This document shows positions 10,310 to 18,798 of a stretch of 64,000 bases of DNA, in pieces; positions within the stretch are counted from its first letter, which is position 1, and the number at the start of each line of letters is the position of its first letter. Both the position numbers and the translations under genes were made by a program. A model generated the notes under the pieces. The model was not told where the DNA came from. It ran no database searches and worked only from the letters and a program-made list of their open reading frames with translations. The stretch comes from Epithemia pelagica (Eukaryota > Bacillariophyta > Bacillariophyceae > Surirellales > Surirellaceae). The DNA lies in assembly GCA_946965045.2 (NCBI GenBank), contig OX337239.1:868001-932000 (forward strand), in the 5' to 3' direction.

Positions 10310-10847
10310 AACAGTCTCACTCTGCGACAACCAAACGGTACCAATCATCTGTATCATCCGTATCAGTATGACTCTGCGGCGGCGTCCAATGGATACCACA
10401 ATCACAACCCGTAACCATGCCTCCGGAGTACCACCACCCAAAGCACAACCATACACAAGACTTTCCTCTCTCTGAGGTTGACACTCGACATCTCGGGACT
10501 CCCTCCAACAACCACCACAACAACGACAATGACGATTGCCGGAGGCGAGTCCACGAGCACGACGACTCTGGTACAAACTACTACTACCACCAGCACCACT
10601 AAGAATGTGTGCCTCGTTGGCGCACATTCCTTCATTTTTTATACTAGATAGATAGTTGCATGGTTTAGAAAAAAACGTACTACACTGGGTGTTTGTTCGG
10701 CGGACCGTACGGTAGGTAAACACAAGCATACTGCGGCAGAGAGAACCACTGCAATATGAACGACTACGACGCGAAAAGGATGTAACATGTGGAAACAGAC
10801 ATTTTTGGTTTCGTCCACAACAAGTTGCGTGTTGCATCTCTTCTTGT
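10310..10847. other. Spacer between convergent genes
   Basis: About 540 bp. The uncorrected aquaporin frame continues to 10475 but is compositionally random. Near 10603-10625 the segments GTGTGCC and GGCGCACA form a weak stem. No credible gene. Confidence 0.4.
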
Positions 10848-11450
10848 TTATTTGGACGACGTCTTTTTGGTGGTGGTCGACGATTTCTTGCTGCTGCTGC
10901 TGCTCGTCGTCGTGGGAGCATAGCCATAGGAGGACAATTCGGCCGTCAAACTGGCAATTTGTTCGGCTTGGGTTTCGAGTTTAACACCTTCTTGTTCCAA
11001 TCGATTGTTGGTTTGTTGCGCTTGAAGATTCATGGCCGCCGTGGCCGCCGATCGACCTTCGCCGCCCACGGGACGATCTTCGTAGGCCCCTGCGGCCATC
11101 GTCGTGGTGGTGTCGAATGATGAGAGGGCGGCTGCGGTACACAACAGCACCTGTCGTCGACGACGACTCGACAGGGACGAATCCTGGTCGTCGTCGTCAT
11201 TGTCGTTCGAGAGGATTGCTTCCTGGTCATGATGAGAATGATGATGATGGTGGAGAGTCGTCATGGTGGCGAATGGGTGGACTTGTTGTTGGGACCGTAA
11301 TGGGAACGACTTCGGAAATGAAAAGGCCCTCGTCGGGTTCCTCCTCAAAAGTACCGTCCCACAAAAGATCGCAAGCCACAAGGAGCAGAATCCATGACGG
11401 ATTGGACCCCGTACAACGCGGCGATCTCCCGGTCGTGCCGTATGGATCAT
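10848..11450 (-). CDS. Small predicted thylakoid-lumen protein with bipartite plastid targeting
   Basis: 200 aa with layered targeting signals. A hydrophobic signal peptide (about residues 20-36) is followed by TRAFSF, matching the Ala-Phe cleavage motif of secondary plastids. Then comes a basic transit-like stretch, an acidic and His-rich linker, and at about residues 96-120 a twin-arginine-type lumen signal (RRRRQVLLCTAAALSS) ending in an Ala-rich cleavage region (MAAGA). The mature part is short (about 80 residues): an amphipathic Gln/Glu-rich helix (residues 130-165, probably coiled coil) and a Ser/Thr/Lys tail. No enzyme motif is visible. It could be a small extrinsic photosystem or lumen structural protein, but that is inference. 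ATG at 11450. Confidence 0.7.
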   Translation of the reverse strand: MIHTARPGDRRVVRGPIRHGFCSLWLAIFCGTVLLRRNPTRAFSFPKSFPLRSQQQVHPFATMTTLHHHHHSHHDQEAILSNDNDDDDQDSSLSSRRRRQVLLCTAAALSSFDTTTTMAAGAYEDRPVGGEGRSAATAAMNLQAQQTNNRLEQEGVKLETQAEQIASLTAELSSYGYAPTTTSSSSSKKSSTTTKKTSSK

Positions 11451-11937
11451 GGTCTACACAATAGAACGGCTTTGTGTTTTCGTTGGTTCGTTTCCGTCCT
11501 TGAATGGAACTGGCCGTTTGTTGTGTTCCAAACCAACCGATTTGATATTTGCACGCTCGTAGTACCCTGGTAATGTTTTCCTTTTGGACGACGACAACGA
11601 GAGAATCGTTGGATATCTTTCCACTGACGCACACTTGACACCAAACGATCTTTTGCGGTGCGTTAGATAGCGCGCCGGCTATTCCGAACTCAGTGTCCAG
11701 TCGCTCGATGAAAGATATGAAAATTCCAGGTACTGCGAGCATGCCTCTAAGCGAATGCGAATGAGGAAATTTCCTGTCCATGTCCAGGAGCGAGCCATCG
11801 ATATGTTTGGTCTTGTTCATTCTATGTCGAGGAAATGCTTTGTGGGAATCAATGTCGTGAACACACGACCAACTCGTCCACCCATTCCTTTGTCATCGTC
11901 CACCACAGGAACGACCGTCTTGTGACGACAAAGAACC
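11451..11937. other. Divergent intergenic region
   Basis: About 490 bp between the lumenal protein gene (minus) and the membrane protein gene (plus), holding both promoters. A minus-strand frame (11227-11820) overlaps the N-terminus of the lumenal gene on the same strand and looks spurious. Confidence 0.4.
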
Positions 11938-13137
11938 ATGGAAACTGCCGAACCTAGTAGTTGCAGCGAGGAGCCTTCCTCCAGAGATGATGGACCGCAA
12001 ATGACAGGGCCAGTAGTAGCCACAAGACAAGAGATTCCTGCGTCATTGTCCAGGGACCATGCCGCCCAGAACGACCCCAATCATGCGACGACGACAACGA
12101 CCAGTGGTCCTTCTCGGAATCCAATGTCTTGTTCCTCGTACCAACCGCCAACATCCCTCCTTTCTTCTCCTTCAGCGAATACGAGTCCACCAGCACCACC
12201 CAATTCTCTTGTTCCTCCACCACCACCACAAGAACCAAAGTCACCAGCTGTCGTGGTCGAAACCGTACCCAGCCAGGACAGTGACGACAATGACAATGAA
12301 ACCACGACCTCGCTGCCCACACCCGCACCGGCACCCGTGCAATGGATTTTGGCCTGTGCTCCGCATACGCAAACCCAAGCCTTGTCCTGTGGCTTGTCCT
12401 TGGTGTGTCTCTTGCTCGTTGTGGCCGCCCTGGTTTCCATTTGTGCCGTGCAACAATACAAATTCTTGCTGGCCTTGGTGTGGATGTGGATCGCCACCCT
12501 CTTTGTCGCCCTCGTGTGGTTTGCTCAGGTCCAAAATCATCAACGACGACGACGACAACGTGGTGGTACCGAACGACTGTTGTTTCCTCACAATCCCTGG
12601 ATCCAGGCGGCCGCCGACCTGATTTCCCAAGAAGTCGAATGGTTTCAAGAGGATTGGCGAACGCATGTGCTGCTCCTCACCTACGATCCCAACTATACTA
12701 GTACCGAACCAACACAAGATTCCGAACTGCCCGCCCACGACCATCCCTACCACCTCAACGAAGAGGAGGACGAAACGAAGGAATCCACGGACAAGTCCAC
12801 TCGAACCAAGTCGTCGTCGTCTCGATGGAAGTGGTCGTCGTCGCGTCGCAAGGGTGGCACCAACCCGGACGACGACAAGAGAACCAAGACTGCTTCTTCC
12901 CAGTCTCCAGAACAACCACAACCACAACAACCGTCATATCCTCTCGATGGACTGCCGCCGCCGCCCAAGAGTCGCGTCTTTCGAACCTTGGTACAACCCT
13001 TTTTGCCGCGTTGGTCCCGAAAACGACGCCGAAAGCAACAGCAACCACAACCATCATCCACCCACAACGACCCAAAGGGCTCCACCGCCGCCGTCTCGTC
13101 GTCGACGACGACCGTGATGGAGGGTGCCATGGTTTAA
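11938..13137 (+). CDS. Hypothetical protein with two adjacent transmembrane helices
   Basis: 399 aa, family not recognised. The N-terminal 130 residues are disordered and Pro/Ser/Thr-rich. Residues about 146-175 (LSLVCLLLVVAALVSI) and 180-202 (FLLALVWMWIATLFVALVWF) form a membrane hairpin with a very short loop, followed at once by a strongly basic stretch (QRRRRQRGG), which suggests both ends face the cytosol. A short ordered-looking segment (about 210-250, containing NPWIQAAADLISQEVEWFQEDW) may be an amphipathic helix near the membrane. The rest is acidic, then Arg/Lys/Gln-rich and disordered. Hairpin topology followed by an amphipathic helix recalls reticulon-like membrane shapers, but no reticulon motif is visible, so I leave the function open. 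Confidence 0.7.
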   Translation: METAEPSSCSEEPSSRDDGPQMTGPVVATRQEIPASLSRDHAAQNDPNHATTTTTSGPSRNPMSCSSYQPPTSLLSSPSANTSPPAPPNSLVPPPPPQEPKSPAVVVETVPSQDSDDNDNETTTSLPTPAPAPVQWILACAPHTQTQALSCGLSLVCLLLVVAALVSICAVQQYKFLLALVWMWIATLFVALVWFAQVQNHQRRRRQRGGTERLLFPHNPWIQAAADLISQEVEWFQEDWRTHVLLLTYDPNYTSTEPTQDSELPAHDHPYHLNEEEDETKESTDKSTRTKSSSSRWKWSSSRRKGGTNPDDDKRTKTASSQSPEQPQPQQPSYPLDGLPPPPKSRVFRTLVQPFLPRWSRKRRRKQQQPQPSSTHNDPKGSTAAVSSSTTTVMEGAMV

Positions 13138-13247
13138 GGAATCCTACTACGATACTCTCGCGCAACTCGAAACCTCGACTAGCTGGCTACCGACACACAC
13201 AAGAGTCCGATTTGTTGGAACAGCTCTGCAAAAGAGCTTTATACATC

Positions 13248-13795
13248 ATGTGGTGTTGGTTTGCTTCGTTCTTTCATGGGTTTGCTTCGTTCGGTCGAGC
13301 CCATTTCATAACAGTCATCGTTTTGGTTGATTGTCTCTCAAAGCAGGTTTTACATGTGGTGTTTGTTTGTTTCGTCCTTTCTTTCATGGAATCGCTCTTG
13401 CAAAAAAGCCCTTGAGTACCGTTTTTCATTGGTTTTCCATGGCCACTGTTGCTCCCCCTTTTGCCGTAACACGAGAGCTGCTGGTGGGAATGTCTCTGGT
13501 TTGTCCATGAGCTTTCATGTGGCGGTTCCAACGGTCCTTGGCCAGTCGGAGCTGCACACGCACGGTGGTTCGGAAACAAGAAGATTCTATATGGTGTTTG
13601 TTTAGTATTTCGTTCGTTTATGAGCTGTTACTTTTGTTTCGGGCCAGTTTCGTTATAGTTATCTTTTGGGTTGGTTGTTTCTAAAAGAAGGTTTTACATG
13701 TGGTGTTTTGTTTGTGTCGTTCTTTCGTGATTTGTTTCTTTCGTTTCGGGTCTCAATTTCGTAAGAGTTTTGGTTTGTCGTTGTGTCTAGAGAAC
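13248..13795. repeat. Degenerate tandem array, unit about 106 bp, interrupted by a gene fragment
   Basis: Units begin with an ATGTGGTGTTTG-like segment and end with a GGTTTTAC-like segment. Unit 1 is 13248-13353 and is complete. Unit 2 starts at 13354 but breaks off after about 31 bp. Unit 3 is about 13589-13697 and unit 4 about 13698-13795. Units 1, 3 and 4 share the order GTTTG-TTTCGTTCTTTC, then a TTTCGTTATAGT-like segment, then GGTTGTTTCT. The array lies directly against the 3' end of the 771-aa gene. T/G-rich on the plus strand. Confidence 0.7.
13385..13568 (-). pseudogene. Decayed duplicate of an internal segment of the neighbouring 771-aa gene
   Basis: This segment aligns to 14560-14742 inside the neighbouring gene, in the same orientation, over about 184 bp. 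By eye more than four fifths of the bases match. Shared blocks include CCATGGCCACTGTTGCT, GAGAGCTGCTGGTGGGAA, TTTGTCCATGAGCTTT and GGTCCTTGGCCAGT. At least one single-base indel and an in-frame stop remove coding capacity. The left junction falls at CATGG, which occurs both in the array unit and at the fragment's edge, so the copy may have been inserted by microhomology. Confidence 0.8.
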
Positions 13796-16102
13796 CGATA
13801 CTGCTGCTCTTTCTAGTTTGGGCCGCGTCTGGTTGCCCAAGGGGGACATGGATGGTTGCATCCATCGAATCAAATCGCCCGTGTCGCGTCGAGTCGTTTG
13901 TGTGGGATCGGTCAAGCCCAAGTGTTTATGGGTAATGAGAAGGACCAATTTTTTATTCAACAACCCCGTGTCTCGGATACCGTACGTTGTCTCCCACCAT
14001 TGGTGCAAGGCATTGAGCTGTTCCACTTGACGGTCCGTCGGCTTCCAGATCCAATGCCAGGCCGGATCCAAATGAAAATCGCAAAACCAATCCCTTCCTG
14101 GATTCGAGGTTCCTCGAACTGGCTCCATGTTGTATAAACAGTTGAACCGATCCAGGAGAAGACCCCATCGTACCAGTTGCACCAAGCGACGACGTCCAAA
14201 GTTATCATTCGAGGCCAAGGCATGGGCAAATTCGTCACTCAAGCCAAAGTCATCACGCCACTTGACCACAATGTCGTACACCAACCTTAAGACAACTTGA
14301 CGATTGCTATCCATTTTCATGGCCTTGACATTGCTGTCGTCTACACTGCGTAGAACATACAGAGCCCGTGCCCATTCTTCTTCGACACATCCGAGTTTTC
14401 CCTCCACATCCATCTCCTCCTTCATCTTTTGACGATACCGTTCTTGAACCGTGGGATCCTCCGTATTTGCAAAGCACGCCTGCTCCCAACCAGCGCGATT
14501 CGTGTCAAAAAGCCGTAAATCGCCAGCCAATTGGCTTAGTGCTGTTTGACACTTGGGAGCATGGAATCGGTCTTGCAAAAAGTCCTGGATGACCGCTTTG
14601 CATCGGTTCTCCATGGCCACTGTTGCTTCCCTTTCTGCAGTTACAAGAGAGCTGCTGGTGGGAACGTCTCTTGTTTGTCCATGAGCTTTAATTTGGAGGT
14701 TCCAAAGGTCCTTGGCCAGTGGGAGCTGCACACGCAAGGTGGACTCCAAGCGTTCCTTGAGATAAGTATCATTGTCGGTAATGTCTTCCAACCATACATC
14801 GGGAAAGTCACTTTCGCCAAACCGTTGAATTCGATTCGGATTAGGAGATTTTGCAGGGGTTGCGTCCGAATCTGTCGCGGTACTACTCGTGGTCGAGTCC
14901 TGTGGTTCCACACCCGTCTTGCGGCGTTTCTTTTTATTCCTTTTGTTTGTGTTGTGTTTAGTTTGTGTATTCTCGGCGTCGTCCATTGGATCGTCGCCTT
15001 GTTGTCCCGGTAGCAAATGAGCTGCATCCAAGGCACTACAAGGCAAGGCTGTCCAGAATTTGAACTTGCGAGCCTTTTCCTTAATTTCCGGCACATATTG
15101 TCGAAGATTCATCTTTTCCAACTTGCGGGCTTGCGTAGAAGTACTCGTTCCTTTCGTTTGAGTGGTCTTGCCCTTGGTTTGATTGGGCGTAGGAATGCAG
15201 CAATCGGTGATTTTCAGCATGTTATCGACCAAGACTTGTTGGACAATTTTCAGCATCTCTTCATTCTGAACAACTGTATAGCCGGACGGTCCCATCACAA
15301 AGTGATAGTGGGAGGTATCTGCTTGGATATGCTTGCCCTGTTTGAGTTTGCCCGCAAAATACTCGTGCCTCTTTTTGGTGGGGAATATGGAACGTAGGTC
15401 GGCAGCCACGGGTGGTGGTGCTGATGTAGGAATGGTGGTACGTCGCACGTGGTGTGGCGAAAGACCTCGCCGGTGCGCGGGGTGCAGCTCACCATGGTAC
15501 GGCGGTACTTGTCCACGAGTACAGTTCAGTGCGTGTCCTTGGTTGGCGGCTACCAAGACAGAGTGTTCGAGAGGCGATAATTGTTCCTGAGGATGATTAT
15601 ACGTAGAAGGCGCCTGTTTTTGTCCAGCAGTCCCAAGGGAGTGAAATTGTTCTGAGGAATCCACTGGATAAAAATGTAAAAAGTCTTGCTGTCTAATAGA
15701 CTCCATTTCTTCGGCCTTGGAGAAGGTCACATCCTGCCGCTGCTGCTGCTGCTGATTATGATGAATAGAGGGCGGCTGTTCTTGTCCAGGAGTCCTCGTT
15801 AAGAGTACCTGTTCTGAGGCGTCTCCTTGGAAGGGCAATGATTGCTCAAGGTCTTGTTGTTCAATAGACTCCATTTTTTCGTCCTCGCGAAAAGCCCCAT
15901 CCTCCTCCTCCTGCTTCTGCTTCTGTTGTTCTTCCATGGAAAGGCCCTTCCTGTATGCCCGTTCGGCCGCCTTCAAAGATTCTGAATCTCGAGGGTTGCC
16001 GTTATCGTTCAACCAGTCTCCATCCACAATCAACATGTCCGCAATGGAGTCAAACTCATGTCCATACGGAATGCTATTCATTGACCCGTTGTCCTGAATC
16101 AT
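13787..16102 (-). CDS. Hypothetical 771-aa protein with a possible degenerate HNH-like core
   Basis: Family not recognised. The N-terminal 200 residues are Gln/Glu-rich with two similar blocks: the KMESIEQQDL and EMESIRQQDF regions each lead into a Ser-Glu-Gln segment and a Gly-Gln-Glu/Lys-Gln segment, an internal duplication. The ordered part starts near residue 225. Near residue 350 the phrase ALDAAHLLPGQQGDD resembles the first His-bearing strand of fungal and protist HNH_2-type nuclease domains. A GLLLDRFNCLYN segment near residue 650 could be the later part, but the usual second and third catalytic positions are not evident. Between them lie a Lys/Arg-rich nuclear-localisation-like stretch (KRNKKKRRK) and a helical region. 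ATG at 16102, stop TAG 13787-13789. A broken copy of its middle lies just downstream. Confidence 0.7.
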   Translation of the reverse strand: MIQDNGSMNSIPYGHEFDSIADMLIVDGDWLNDNGNPRDSESLKAAERAYRKGLSMEEQQKQKQEEEDGAFREDEKMESIEQQDLEQSLPFQGDASEQVLLTRTPGQEQPPSIHHNQQQQQRQDVTFSKAEEMESIRQQDFLHFYPVDSSEQFHSLGTAGQKQAPSTYNHPQEQLSPLEHSVLVAANQGHALNCTRGQVPPYHGELHPAHRRGLSPHHVRRTTIPTSAPPPVAADLRSIFPTKKRHEYFAGKLKQGKHIQADTSHYHFVMGPSGYTVVQNEEMLKIVQQVLVDNMLKITDCCIPTPNQTKGKTTQTKGTSTSTQARKLEKMNLRQYVPEIKEKARKFKFWTALPCSALDAAHLLPGQQGDDPMDDAENTQTKHNTNKRNKKKRRKTGVEPQDSTTSSTATDSDATPAKSPNPNRIQRFGESDFPDVWLEDITDNDTYLKERLESTLRVQLPLAKDLWNLQIKAHGQTRDVPTSSSLVTAEREATVAMENRCKAVIQDFLQDRFHAPKCQTALSQLAGDLRLFDTNRAGWEQACFANTEDPTVQERYRQKMKEEMDVEGKLGCVEEEWARALYVLRSVDDSNVKAMKMDSNRQVVLRLVYDIVVKWRDDFGLSDEFAHALASNDNFGRRRLVQLVRWGLLLDRFNCLYNMEPVRGTSNPGRDWFCDFHLDPAWHWIWKPTDRQVEQLNALHQWWETTYGIRDTGLLNKKLVLLITHKHLGLTDPTQTTRRDTGDLIRWMQPSMSPLGNQTRPKLERAAVSVL

Positions 16103-16949
16103 CTTGTTCTTGCTGTTTTTGTTTTGGCAAGTCCTTCACGTGAATGTTTTTTATATTCGTTTCTGGAAGCAGGAACGAAACAAGATCCAGGATAATATGA
16201 GACACAAAACTGTCGAATGAGGAGACACCGCACAAGACAAGCAACGGATTCTTTCTCGGGCGCAAAACAATTTCGTTCATTCGTACCTGTGTTTTTGATG
16301 TTCCGATGTAGAGTCACGGTCTGTTTTCTCGGTTGTTTGTTTTCTCGGTTGTTTGTTTCTGAGGAATAATCGGAGAGAGAAAAAGAACGAGAGATCCTTA
16401 GAGTATGAGTGAACAGGAAGGACACCCACTGTCTGTGAACGACTCTGTCTCTCCTACACGGATTGCGTTCGTACCTGTTTCCAATTCAATTGGGATGTCA
16501 ATACACTCGTTGTTGTTTTGACTTTTGACGTCCACTGTTTTATGGATCCATCAAGTTGTGTTGCATTGATGGCTTCGCCTCTCGCGCTTTGTTTATTGTA
16601 TGGTGGGTGTCGGTGGATGAACAACCACGAATCATGTTGTCATCCCCCGCTCCCGCCAACAGACCAAATCCTATGCAACTTGTGCGTCTCCAGTAGCGCT
16701 GGTACAATCTCTACGGCGTCCGGGACGTCGCGACTTTTGGTTTTTCGCCGGATTGGTACAAGTTCTACGCAAGTTCTACAGAAACTACCTTGCGACTGGA
16801 AACGAGACCCGCGTCTGTGGAGGAGACAGACAGACAGAGACATATCAACAGACATTTTTTGACAGACGCATTTCAGTGTCAGTTGGAAGTCAAACGACAA
16901 CACAGGATTCGTGGACGAAGAACCAAATCGAAAAAACGTCTTTTGCACC
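16103..16949. promoter_or_regulatory. Divergent region between the 771-aa gene and SGT1
   Basis: About 850 bp holding both promoters. A 16-bp unit containing TTTCTCGGTTGTTTG is present twice in tandem at about 16322-16353, roughly 220-250 bp upstream of the 771-aa gene's ATG. No credible gene was seen. Confidence 0.4.
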
Positions 16950-18437
16950 ATGAGCAGGAACAACCATACTTCGACTCCATCCATGACGTCGTCTTCCTTG
17001 TTTTCGTCCGACAACAAAGGAGAAGGAGGAGGAGAAGATTGGACAGCGGTCCAAGCGTTGAGTTTGGGTGATTCCCTCTATGTCGAAGAATCCTATGACG
17101 AAGCCATTACGGCCTTTACAGCGGCCCACGCCATGATGGTGGAAACAACAAAGAAGGATCCAACCACAACGGTCTTGCACTTTCGCATCTTGTCGCATCG
17201 ATCGGCAGCCTTTTATCAATTGCAACGATATTCCGAAGCGCTGGATGATGCCACACAGGCCAATGCTCTCCTTTCTGCTGCTACCACTTCTTCTTTGGCG
17301 TTGGAGGGATTGCGACCCGGAGAAACCGAATGGGCCTTGCGAAGGCAAGGCATGGCAGCCTATCATATGGAGGGGGACAAGAACAAGAAGATTGCATTGG
17401 AGGCCTTTGAGGCGGCACGGCAATTGGCCCAATTGAATCAACGACCATCTTTGGAATTCTATGCCGAGTGGATTGCCAAATGTACCAAACCTCCCTCAAC
17501 GACTAATACGGCTAGTTCAAGTACAACCAAGACGACTACGAAAACGTCTGGTAATGCTGCGCCGTCATCATCCTCTCCCCGGACGGCTCCTCCTCCTGCA
17601 GCCACATCTACCAGCACAACAGCTCGCCGCAGTGGTGTGCCCAAATATCAATATTATCAATCGGATCAAATCATGACCATTGCCATTTTGGAACCCAGTC
17701 TTACGGCCGATCAAGTCTCGGTCGACTTTGGCTCGCAGCATTTGACAGTCGTGCTTCACAACTTGGCTGGTGAGCCGCAAGATTCTACCACCGTGATTGC
17801 CGGAACCCTCTATGCGTCCATTACACCCGACTTGTGCAAAGTCAAGATCCGTCCCGAAAAGGTCTTGCTCAAATTGCGCAAAACCAAAGCCATGGAATGG
17901 CCAGAATTGTTGACCACCACCACCATCAAGACAATGGATACCTCCAAACCGACAGCAAGCAGTAGCAGTGCGAGTAGTACGAACCAAGCCACACCCAAGA
18001 CTCCCCCCAATCCATCCCCCGAACCATCCGTAGCCACGAAGCCTGCCGCAACTCCCACACTGGATGCAAGCAGCTCCGCCACAGACAATGCTACAACACC
18101 AGCTCCTGTTCCCAAGCAGCCAGCCGTCGCTCGTCCCTACGCCAGTCACAAGGATTGGGATCAAATTGAACGAGACTTGGCGGAACAAGAAGCAGCCGAA
18201 AAACCACAAGGTGATGAAGCCATGAATCAATTGTTTCAACAAATTTATGCCAATGCCGATCCCGATACACGTCGTGCCATGATCAAATCCTATCAAACCT
18301 CGGGTGGAACGGTCTTGTCGACCAATTGGCAAGAAGTGGCCGCCAAAGATTACGAAAAGGAACGGACCGCACCCAAGGGGATGGAATGGAAAACCTGGGA
18401 AGGAGATAAATTGCCCATGAAAAAGGATGAGGATTGA
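16950..18437 (+). CDS. SGT1: SGT1 co-chaperone (TPR-CS-SGS)
   Basis: An HSP90 co-chaperone and adaptor for SCF ubiquitin ligases and kinetochore assembly. The full family architecture is present in 495 aa. An N-terminal TPR region (about residues 30-160) contains ALSLGDSLYVEESYDEAITAF and HRSAAFYQLQRYSEALDDA blocks. A disordered Thr/Ser linker follows. The CS domain (about 230-320) starts at PKYQYYQSDQ and contains VKIRPEKVLLKLRK and the terminal W of MEWPEL. A second Pro/Ser linker leads to the C-terminal SGS domain (about 390-495) with RPYASHKDWDQIERDL, NQLFQQIYANADPDTRRAM and SGGTVLSTNW. The ATG at 16950 is the first in frame; the frame extends to 16911 only from a GTG. No lesions seen. 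Confidence 0.95.
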   Translation: MSRNNHTSTPSMTSSSLFSSDNKGEGGGEDWTAVQALSLGDSLYVEESYDEAITAFTAAHAMMVETTKKDPTTTVLHFRILSHRSAAFYQLQRYSEALDDATQANALLSAATTSSLALEGLRPGETEWALRRQGMAAYHMEGDKNKKIALEAFEAARQLAQLNQRPSLEFYAEWIAKCTKPPSTTNTASSSTTKTTTKTSGNAAPSSSSPRTAPPPAATSTSTTARRSGVPKYQYYQSDQIMTIAILEPSLTADQVSVDFGSQHLTVVLHNLAGEPQDSTTVIAGTLYASITPDLCKVKIRPEKVLLKLRKTKAMEWPELLTTTTIKTMDTSKPTASSSSASSTNQATPKTPPNPSPEPSVATKPAATPTLDASSSATDNATTPAPVPKQPAVARPYASHKDWDQIERDLAEQEAAEKPQGDEAMNQLFQQIYANADPDTRRAMIKSYQTSGGTVLSTNWQEVAAKDYEKERTAPKGMEWKTWEGDKLPMKKDED

Positions 18438-18798
18438 GAACATCATGTCGGAGGGAAGGACGAATCGAAACCATTACAGACCACAGTATCGCGAAAACGA
18501 GGCACACACAGAGATTTGGAATGAAACATTACAATGGGTTGTCAGCAACGGCAAAGGAGTCAGCTATCCATAAAGACAAACAAAAGACGCCATTGTATCA
18601 CTAGTTTTAGAATCGTAGTGACAGTCCTAGCAGAACTTTCTTCAGAACAAGACACCAGTACATGCAATGCAATAAAATTGTGCAATAATATTGTGTAGCA
18701 GTCCAAAAAATCGTTCTAGAATAGTCGTATCGGGGGAGTAGCAGTAGTCTCCGGGCCACCACTCGTGGCAACCCCCAAACCCTTTATGTTAACCAAGT
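18438..18798. other. Convergent spacer
   Basis: About 360 bp between the SGT1 and PPP phosphatase stop codons. It is AT-rich, with AATAAAATTG near 18670 as a possible polyadenylation signal for SGT1. No gene. Confidence 0.4.

Noticed and set aside
10090..10475. Continuation of the uncorrected aquaporin frame to 10475
   Set aside because: The Trp/Pro/Arg/His-rich sequence does not resemble any aquaporin C-terminus, whereas the adjacent frame does.
11227..11820. 197-codon minus-strand frame upstream of the lumenal protein gene
   Set aside because: It overlaps the lumenal protein's N-terminal coding region on the same strand in another frame, and its composition is random. The lumenal gene has clear targeting signals, so this is a shadow.
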